In this document: positions 52,420 through 57,925 of the stretch, piece by piece
Position numbering within the stretch: the first letter of the stretch is position 1
How the letters are laid out: every line of letters starts with the position of its first letter
Assembly (NCBI GenBank): GCA_030680175.1
Contig: JAUXWO010000129.1
Span: forward strand, 1 to 57,925
Origin: Vicinamibacterales bacterium
Lineage (GTDB): Bacteria; Acidobacteriota; Vicinamibacteria; Vicinamibacterales; UBA2999
Length of the DNA stretch: 57,925 nt
Direction of reading: 5' to 3'
Translations under genes and position numbers: made by a program
Notes under the pieces: generated by a model
Databases searched by the model: none
Told to the model about the DNA's origin: nothing
The model's input: the letters and a program-made list of their open reading frames with translations, nothing else

Positions 52420-53028
52420 GTGCAACCGCTCACCAAACGCCAGCGCGAAATTCTGGATTACCTGAACGAGTTCATCCAGCAGCATGGCTACGCCCCGAGC
52501 CTCGAGGAGATCGGCAAGCGCTTCGGCCTTTCCTCGCTGGCCACCGTGCACAAGCACCTGAGCAACCTGCAGGAGAAGGGGTTCATCAAGCGCTCGTGGA
52601 ACCGCAGCCGGTCGGTGGAGCTGCTGCCGGGACGCGCCGGGGGCCGCACCGTCGAAGTGCCGCTGCTTGGCTACGTCGCCGCCGGCATGCCCATCGAGGC
52701 GGTCGCGACCACGGAGACCATCGCCGTGCCCGAGTCGCTGCTCGGGAACCGGCGCGACACCTACGTGCTGCGCGTGCGAGGCGATTCGATGATCGACGAA
52801 CAGATCCGCGATGGCGACTGGGTCATCATCGAGGACCGCAAGACCGCCGACAACGGCGAGATGGTGATTGCGCTGCTCGCCGGCGCCGACGTCACGTTGA
52901 AGAAGTTCTACCGCGAGAACGGCCGCGTGCGCCTCCAGCCGGCCAACGCCACGATGCAGCCGATCATGGCGGATCCGAACGACGTCCAGATCCAGGGCGT
53001 GGTCGTCGGGGTGATGCGGCGGTACTGA
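52420..53028 (+). CDS. lexA: SOS-response transcriptional repressor LexA
   Basis: A 202-residue repressor. The N-terminal winged helix has LTKRQREILDYLNEFIQQHGYAPSLEEIGKRFGLSSLATVHKHL. The self-cleavage Ala-Gly bond is in YVAAGMPIEA. The catalytic dyad is Ser123 (RGDSMID) and Lys161 (VTLKK). RecA-DNA filaments should trigger cleavage on DNA damage. The start is GTG 52420 behind GGAGGAG five bases upstream; the upstream in-frame codons have no family match. No recA is present, but mutS, recG and nth are in the window. Confidence 0.95.
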   Translation: MQPLTKRQREILDYLNEFIQQHGYAPSLEEIGKRFGLSSLATVHKHLSNLQEKGFIKRSWNRSRSVELLPGRAGGRTVEVPLLGYVAAGMPIEAVATTETIAVPESLLGNRRDTYVLRVRGDSMIDEQIRDGDWVIIEDRKTADNGEMVIALLAGADVTLKKFYRENGRVRLQPANATMQPIMADPNDVQIQGVVVGVMRRY

Positions 53029-53034
53029 TACACT
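53029..53034 (+). promoter_or_regulatory. Candidate -10 element (TACACT) for a leaderless transcript
   Basis: TACACT directly follows the lexA stop codon and lies 7 nt before the ATG of the DUF3467 gene. Confidence 0.45.
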
Positions 53035-53041
53035 CGGCTCC

Positions 53042-53377
53042 ATGGCCGACCGCAAGCAGATTAACTTCACCATCGTCCCCGGGGACGAGACGCCCGCCGA
53101 GGGCCGGACCTACGCGAACTTCTGCGCGGTGGCCCACACGCCGTTCGACTTCACGCTCACCTTCTGTGAGGTGCCGCCGCTGTCGGAGAAGGAGATCCGC
53201 GAGGCCGAGCAGGACCACACGGTGCATGCGCCCGTGCGCGCCAAGCTCGTGTTGCCGGTCCAGTTCATTCCGACCTTGATCGCGGCGCTCCAGGAGAACC
53301 TGGAGGTCTTCACGGAGTCGCACTCCGGGCCGGTGCCTCCCCCGCGCGCGCCCCGGAAGGGGGGGCCGGTCCACTAG
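53042..53377 (+). CDS. DUF3467 family protein
   Basis: A 111-residue protein with the DUF3467 pattern: YANFCAVAHTPFDFTLTFCEV early and a hydrophobic LVLPVQFIPTLIAALQENLEVFTE helix later. A low-complexity Pro/Arg/Gly tail follows. The family is small, cytoplasmic and without known function. It starts 13 bp after lexA and could be read from that transcript or from its own -10-like TACACT box. It is followed by nth with a 9-bp gap. Confidence 0.8.
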   Translation: MADRKQINFTIVPGDETPAEGRTYANFCAVAHTPFDFTLTFCEVPPLSEKEIREAEQDHTVHAPVRAKLVLPVQFIPTLIAALQENLEVFTESHSGPVPPPRAPRKGGPVH

Positions 53378-53386
53378 CCGCGCGTC

Positions 53387-54073
53387 ATGACTCCGACTGA
53401 CGTGCTCGACGCGCTCGAGACCCACCACCCGAACGCCGACACCGAACTGCACTTCCGCAACGCCTTCGAACTGCTCGTCGCCACCGTGCTCTCTGCGCAG
53501 TCGACGGACGCGCGCGTGAACGAGGTGACGCCGGCGCTCTTCGCACGGTATCCCGATCCGAAGGCCCTGGCCCGCGCCGACCTCGCGGAGCTCGAGACGC
53601 AGATCCATTCGACGGGCTTCTTCCGGCAGAAGGCGCGCGCGCTCGTCGGGCTCGCCACCGAACTCCTGGAGACGCACCACGGCACGGTGCCCGCCGACAT
53701 GGACGCGCTCGTTGCGCTGCCGGGCGTCGGCCGCAAGACGGCGAACGTCGTGCTGGGCCACGCCCTCGGCGTGCCGGGCCTGCCGGTCGATCGCCACGTG
53801 CTGCGCGTCGCCAACCGCCTGGGACTCGTCACCTCCGACGATCCGGTGAAGGTGGAGCACGCCCTCGGCGCGCTGTTCCCGCCCGAGCGCTGGACGCGCG
53901 CCTCCGATGCGCTCATCCTTCACGGCCGGCGCATCTGCAAACCGAAGCCGCTGTGCGACCGGTGCCTGGCGCGCCCGGGCTGCCACTACTACGTCTCGGG
54001 CGGCGCGGTGATCAAGGCGGGACGCGGCGCGCAGAAGGCCTCGAAGACGCCGAAGGCCCGCGCACGCCGATGA
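53387..54073 (+). CDS. nth: Endonuclease III (DNA glycosylase/AP lyase)
   Basis: A 228-residue base-excision enzyme that removes oxidised pyrimidines. The helix-hairpin-helix is LPGVGRKTANVVLG with the catalytic Lys, and the catalytic Asp is in VDRHVLRVANRLG. A 4Fe-4S loop is present (CKPKPLCDRCLARPGC), but the first gap is C-x5-C rather than the usual C-x6-C. The C-terminal 20 residues are Lys/Arg-rich. Its stop overlaps the zincin gene by four bases (ATGA). Confidence 0.93.
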   Translation: MTPTDVLDALETHHPNADTELHFRNAFELLVATVLSAQSTDARVNEVTPALFARYPDPKALARADLAELETQIHSTGFFRQKARALVGLATELLETHHGTVPADMDALVALPGVGRKTANVVLGHALGVPGLPVDRHVLRVANRLGLVTSDDPVKVEHALGALFPPERWTRASDALILHGRRICKPKPLCDRCLARPGCHYYVSGGAVIKAGRGAQKASKTPKARARR

Positions 54074-54507
54074 CGCGCGATGACTTCGAGGCGTTGGTGC
54101 GCGAGGCGATCGATACGATCCCGCGCCGCTTCGCGCGCCACATCCGCAACGTCGCGATCGTCATCGAGGACGAGCCGTCGCCGGAGCTGCTCGAGGAGAT
54201 GGAGATCACGCCACCGGACAGCCTGCTCGGCCTGTACCAGGGCACCCCGCTTCCCGAGCGGCGGTGGGATCACGGCAACGCACTGCCCGACAAGATCAGC
54301 CTCTACCAGTTGCCAATCGAGGACGAGTGCGATGGCGACGAGGACGAGATCGTCGTGGCCATCGGCGAGACGCTGATCCATGAACTCGGCCACTACTTCG
54401 GCATGAGCGAAGAGGAGATCATGGAGGTCGAGGATCGGTACTGGCGCGGCGAGCCGGATCCTGCCGACGTCGAACCGGGCGAGCCCGACGGCGGAGCCGG
54501 CCGGTGA
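54070..54507 (+). CDS. Minimal zincin metallopeptidase-like protein (PF06262 type)
   Basis: A 145-residue protein with a single HExxH zinc motif, IHELGHYFGMSEEEI, near residue 105. The N-terminal FEALVREAIDTIPRRF and PDSLLGLYQGTPL segments match the small 'metallopeptidase family' proteins. These resemble the catalytic core of metzincins. Activity and substrate are not established. It is coupled to nth upstream and to rsmA downstream by 4-bp overlaps, which suggests a stable housekeeping operon. Confidence 0.87.
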   Translation: MTRDDFEALVREAIDTIPRRFARHIRNVAIVIEDEPSPELLEEMEITPPDSLLGLYQGTPLPERRWDHGNALPDKISLYQLPIEDECDGDEDEIVVAIGETLIHELGHYFGMSEEEIMEVEDRYWRGEPDPADVEPGEPDGGAGR

Positions 54508-55325
54508 GGGCACGCAAGCGCTTCGGCCAGCACTTCCTCGAGCCCGCGTGGGTGGCCAAGCTGGTCACCGCCATCGATGCCCGGCCCGACGAGGCCGTGC
54601 TGGAGATCGGCCCGGGCCGTGGCGCCATCACGCTGCCGCTCGCCTCCCGCGCAGGGCGGCTCCTCGCCATCGAGATCGATCGTGACCTGGCCGCAGCGCT
54701 CGAGGCGCGCGCCCTCCCCCGGGTCACCGTCGTCACCGGCGACTTCCTCGACCTGGACATCCCGGCGGTCGTGGAGACGTGGCTCGGCGCCCCGCTGGGC
54801 CCCGAGAGCGCCGTGCGCGTCGTGGGCAACCTGCCGTACAACGTCTCGTCGCCGATCCTGTTCCGGCTGCTCGAGCTGGCGGCGACGACCGGTGGCTTGC
54901 GCGACGCGGTGCTGATGCTCCAGGCCGAGGTCGCGGACCGGCTCATCGCCGCGGTCGGGACGGCGGAGTATGGGGTGCTGACGATCCTGACCGGGCTCGG
55001 CGCCGAGACCGAACGGCTCCTCGCCCTCCCGCCAGGCGCCTTCCGCCCCGCCCCCAAGGTGCGCTCCGCGGTCGTCCGGCTGCGCTTCCGGCCACCGCCG
55101 GTCCCCATCGCCGATCCGGCGCTGCTCGTCGCGATGGTCCGGTCGATGTTCACACAACGACGCAAGACGCTGCTGAACGCGCTCAAGCCGTTTGCCGCGG
55201 ATCTCGGCTGTGAGACGTCGGAGGCCCTCTCAAATGCGGGCATCGCCCCTATTCGAAGGCCTGAAACGCTCCAGCTTGTTGAAATTGCTAGACTTGCAGA
55301 TACTTTTGCGGCGGTTCGCCGCTGA
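54504..55325 (+). CDS. rsmA: 16S rRNA (adenine1518-N6/adenine1519-N6)-dimethyltransferase
   Basis: A 273-residue KsgA enzyme that dimethylates two adenines near the 3' end of 16S rRNA during 30S assembly. The opening RKRFGQHFLEPAWVAKL, the SAM loop VLEIGPGRGAITLPLA and the catalytic NLPYNVSSPILFRLL are all present. Start is GTG 54504 overlapping the zincin stop. The last 60 bp are noticeably AT-rich (GTTGAAATTGCTAG-like), perhaps because they carry promoter signals for the RNase J gene. Confidence 0.95.
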   Translation: MRARKRFGQHFLEPAWVAKLVTAIDARPDEAVLEIGPGRGAITLPLASRAGRLLAIEIDRDLAAALEARALPRVTVVTGDFLDLDIPAVVETWLGAPLGPESAVRVVGNLPYNVSSPILFRLLELAATTGGLRDAVLMLQAEVADRLIAAVGTAEYGVLTILTGLGAETERLLALPPGAFRPAPKVRSAVVRLRFRPPPVPIADPALLVAMVRSMFTQRRKTLLNALKPFAADLGCETSEALSNAGIAPIRRPETLQLVEIARLADTFAAVRR

Positions 55326-55333
55326 AGCTGTGC

Positions 55334-55424
55334 TATAGTTTCGCCCTAAACCTGCCCGCTTTTTCTCAGGCTCTCCCAGCAGCCTGAAAGTCGCCGGCCG
55401 TGTGTGAGACGCCCCATTGGCGTC
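55334..55424 (+). promoter_or_regulatory. RNase J promoter and structured 5' leader
   Basis: An extended -10 (TGCTATAGT, hexamer 55334-55339) precedes a leader of about 130 nt. Two hairpins are seen: TCAGGCT/AGCCTGA (55366-55372 and 55381-55387) and GACGCC/GGCGTC (55408-55413 and 55419-55424). Confidence 0.5.
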
Positions 55425-55475
55425 CCGGTCGACGATGCCGTATTGCCCTGCTCGCCCGAGCACGGCGGGACGGCG

Positions 55476-57212
55476 ATGACAGAGATCACCAGGCCCGTTC
55501 GCCTGGCTGGGATTCGTATGACTGATTCGGCGCCGCACCAGCCCGTGGCTGGCGCGCCCGCGGTAGAGATCGTGGCCCTCGGGGGCTTCGACGAGTTCGG
55601 CCTGCACATGCTGGCCGTCTCGTGTGGGGAGACCACCATCCTCATCGACGCCGGGTCGATGTTCCCCGACGACGATCTCCCGGGCGTGGATTTGATCGTG
55701 CCGGACCTGTCGTATCTGGAGGAGCGCCGCGGCCAGGTGAAGGCGCTGGTGCTCACACACGGACACGAGGACCACGTCGGCGCGGTGCCGTACGTCGTCC
55801 CCCACGTGGACGGCCCGGTGTACGGCACGGCCCTGACGGTGGCGTTCGTCGCGCGCAAGCTCGAGGAGCACGAGGTCGAGGCGCGCTTCGAGACGGTGCG
55901 CCCGCGCGACGTCGTGGAGATCGGCCCGTTCCGCGTCGAGTTCCTGCGCGTCACGCACAGCATGCCCGACTGCGTGGCGGTCGCGATCCACACGCCGGCC
56001 GGCGTGATCCTGCACACCGGGGATTTCAAGATCGACCAGACGCCGCCCGATGGCGAGCTGTTCGACCTGCACCGCTTCGCGGAGCTCGGCGCGCGCGGGG
56101 TGCTGGCGCTGCTCTCCGACAGCACGAACGTCGATCGCCCGGGCGTCACCGGCGCCGAGGTGAGCGTGCGTACGGGCTTCGAGGAGATCCTCGGCAGCAC
56201 CGAGGGCAAGGTGATCGTCGGCGCGTTCGCCTCGAGCCTCTACCGCATGCAGGTCGTGCTCGACGTGGCGGTCGAGTTCGAGCGCAAGGTGGCGTTCATC
56301 GGCCGCGGCATGATCGAGAACTCGCTGCTGGCACAACGGCTGGGCCACCTGCGGATCCCCACCGGCACCGTCATTCGCGACGTGGACGTGGCCAGCTTCC
56401 CGGCGCAGGATGTGCTCTGCCTGGCGACCGGATCCCAGGGCGAGGCGAACGCGGCGCTCTCACGGATCGCGATCGACGACCACCGCCACGTGAAGATCAC
56501 GCCGGGCGACACGGTCGTGCTCTCCGCCCGCGCGATCCCCGGCAACGAGAAGGCCATCGGCCGCGTGATCAACCACATCGCCCGGCGCGGTGTGGACGTG
56601 ATCACCGACGCGACGCACCACATCCACGTCTCCGGCCACGGCAGCGCCGAGGAGCTGAAGCTGGTGCTCTCGCTCGTGCGTCCGCGGTTCTTCATCCCGG
56701 TCCACGGCGAGTACCGGCAGCGGGCGCGCCACGCGCGGCTGGCCGGCGAGGTGCTGGGCGGCGGCGCGATGCCGGTCACGGTGCTCACGCCCGAGAACGG
56801 CGAGGTCGTGCGGTTCGACGAGCACGGCGCCACCGTCACCGGGCTCGTCACCACGGGCCGGGTGCTGATCGACGGCACGCGGGTCGGTGAGGTGGGCGAC
56901 ATGGTGCTGCGCGACCGCCGGCACCTCGCCTCGGACGGCGTGCTGGTGCCGGTCGTGGCCATCAACCGGCAGACGGGCGCCATCGAAGGCGTCCCCGAGG
57001 TGATTGCGCGCGGCTTCGTCACGGCGCCGGAACCGGAGGCCGTCCTGACCGAAGGCGCCGCCCTCATCGCCGCGGTGATCGAGGGCGCGAGCATCGAAGA
57101 GCGGACGGACCCGGGACTGATCAAGGAGAAGATTCGCGTCGAATTGCGGCGGTTCTTCAAGAAGCGCACCGGCCGGCGGCCCATGGTGCTGCCGGTGGTG
57201 CTGGAGATCTAG
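55476..57212 (+). CDS. rnj: Ribonuclease J
   Basis: About 578 residues, a metallo-beta-lactamase/beta-CASP nuclease with 5'-3' exo- and endo-activity in mRNA decay and rRNA maturation. The zinc-binding motif HGHEDHVGA and the later THSMPDCVAVAI and LHTGDFKID are conserved, as are the beta-CASP blocks GNEKAIGRVINHIARRG and VHGEYRQRARHARLA. The start is uncertain: ATG 55476, ATG 55518 (closest to the family N-terminus) and GTG 55404 (inside a leader hairpin) are all in frame. It has its own promoter after rsmA, and FtsK starts at its stop codon. Confidence 0.93.
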   Translation: MTEITRPVRLAGIRMTDSAPHQPVAGAPAVEIVALGGFDEFGLHMLAVSCGETTILIDAGSMFPDDDLPGVDLIVPDLSYLEERRGQVKALVLTHGHEDHVGAVPYVVPHVDGPVYGTALTVAFVARKLEEHEVEARFETVRPRDVVEIGPFRVEFLRVTHSMPDCVAVAIHTPAGVILHTGDFKIDQTPPDGELFDLHRFAELGARGVLALLSDSTNVDRPGVTGAEVSVRTGFEEILGSTEGKVIVGAFASSLYRMQVVLDVAVEFERKVAFIGRGMIENSLLAQRLGHLRIPTGTVIRDVDVASFPAQDVLCLATGSQGEANAALSRIAIDDHRHVKITPGDTVVLSARAIPGNEKAIGRVINHIARRGVDVITDATHHIHVSGHGSAEELKLVLSLVRPRFFIPVHGEYRQRARHARLAGEVLGGGAMPVTVLTPENGEVVRFDEHGATVTGLVTTGRVLIDGTRVGEVGDMVLRDRRHLASDGVLVPVVAINRQTGAIEGVPEVIARGFVTAPEPEAVLTEGAALIAAVIEGASIEERTDPGLIKEKIRVELRRFFKKRTGRRPMVLPVVLEI

Positions 57213-57925
57213 TGGTGGCAGGACCTGGTTCGACGTTATCGCGGCGCCTCAGCGAGGTCGTGGGCGTGGCGTTCTTCGCCACGGCGCTCATCTGGCTGAT
57301 CGCCCTGGTGAGCTACGACCCGCATGATCCCGTCTGGTTCTTCAGCACCGGGCTGCACGAGGTGCCGGTCAACTTCGTCGGCCGCATCGGCGCGTTCGCC
57401 GCCGAGCTGTCGTACCAGGTGCTCGGCTACGGCGCCTATCTGCTGCCGGCCATGCTCGTCGTGGCGGGCTGGCACTACTTCTGGTGCGCGCCGATCGACG
57501 CGGTCTACACGAAGCTGACCGGCTCGGCGCTGCTGGTCGGCTGCACGAGCACGTTCATGAGCCTGGTGCTCGGCCGCGTCGATGTCGGGCAGCGCCCGTT
57601 CCGCGCCGGGGGCTACACCGGCGAGTTCTTCGCCGGCTGGATGGGCGAGTACCTCGGCGCGAGCGGCTCCGTCATCGTCATCCTGACTCTGCTCTTCGTC
57701 GCGGTGGTGCTCGCGACGCAGTTCTCGTTCGGGCGGCTGTTCGGCGCGCTCTTCGCCGGGCTGGGACACGCGGTGAGCCGCGCCCGCACGGCGGCCATCG
57801 ACTGGGTCCAGGAGCGTCGCAAGGCCCGGCAGCGCCGTGACGTGATCGCCAAGCACACCAAGCGCGGCACCGCGTCGCCCGAGGCGCTCAAGGCCGCGGA
57901 GCGGCCGGCTCCGACACCACCGGTC
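57212..57925 (+). CDS. ftsK: DNA translocase FtsK, N-terminal membrane domain (3' end outside window)
   Basis: The frame opens with GTG at 57212, sharing one base with the RNase J stop, and runs past the right edge with no stop, giving 238 residues. Four membrane helices are visible (FFATALIWLIALV, YGAYLLPAMLVVAGWHYF, ALLVGCTSTFMSLVLG and VIVILTLLFVAVVLATQF), followed by a basic linker (ERRKARQRRDVIAKHTKR). This is the FtsK 4TM region that anchors the motor at the division septum. The ATPase and gamma domains must lie outside the window. Confidence 0.87.
   Translation, partial: MVAGPGSTLSRRLSEVVGVAFFATALIWLIALVSYDPHDPVWFFSTGLHEVPVNFVGRIGAFAAELSYQVLGYGAYLLPAMLVVAGWHYFWCAPIDAVYTKLTGSALLVGCTSTFMSLVLGRVDVGQRPFRAGGYTGEFFAGWMGEYLGASGSVIVILTLLFVAVVLATQFSFGRLFGALFAGLGHAVSRARTAAIDWVQERRKARQRRDVIAKHTKRGTASPEALKAAERPAPTPPV

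Overview
The window is GC-rich (about 70%), dense with genes on both strands, and looks like a chromosomal segment of an Acidobacteriota bacterium, most likely class Vicinamibacteria. The lineage is an inference. It rests on three large orphan ABC permeases of the ADOP type (acidobacterial duplicated orphan permease), one coupled to a PadR regulator, a serine/threonine kinase fused to TPR repeats, and the many small housekeeping operons joined by ATGA/GTGA start-stop overlaps. No phage, plasmid, IS element or CRISPR array is visible.

Layout. 1-6 kb: an NtrY-like sensor kinase cut by the left edge, phosphatidylethanolamine synthesis (psd-pssA), a small DUF465 protein and tsaB-rimI. 6-13 kb: mutS coupled to an orphan peptide-binding lipoprotein, then a deoxyhypusine-synthase-like gene coupled to speB (probably polyamine synthesis). 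13-19 kb: tRNA-Arg(CCU), apt, acylphosphatase, a flippase-like membrane protein, an exported protein, a kinase-TPR receptor and tRNA-Pro(CGG). 19-26 kb: surE, the first ADOP permease, ridA, truA, a pentaheme cytochrome c and a WYL regulator. 26-32 kb: a heat-shock/proteostasis operon hspR-cbpA-clpB-ftsH behind a near-consensus promoter overlaid by HspR-type inverted repeats. 32-39 kb: a small membrane protein, two more ADOP permeases, padR and a CDGSH protein. 39-46.5 kb: rho, a CoA-binding protein, an ArnT-like glycosyltransferase, a GlcD-like FAD oxidase, an aminotransferase, coaD and rsmD. 46.7-51.3 kb: recG, an exported protein, and a sigma / anti-sigma / LTXXQ-like sensor operon. 51.4-57.9 kb: a PfkB kinase divergent from lexA, a DUF3467 protein, nth, a zincin protease, rsmA, RNase J, and the membrane domain of FtsK cut by the right edge.

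Three things stand out. First, the hspR operon links the repressor, a J-protein, the ClpB disaggregase and the FtsH protease under one candidate HAIR-controlled promoter. Second, the intergenic DNA is full of short repeats: three copies of a palindromic element ending in CATCCGC-type arms, one element of another sequence but similar architecture, and tandem arrays with 7-, 8-, 9- and 20-nt units. Two of these arrays run into gene ends and supply the stop codon. Third, at least eight genes have a TANNNT -10-like hexamer only 6-9 nt before the start codon, which suggests widespread leaderless transcripts. The deoxyhypusine-synthase-like/speB pair is the most interesting metabolic feature.
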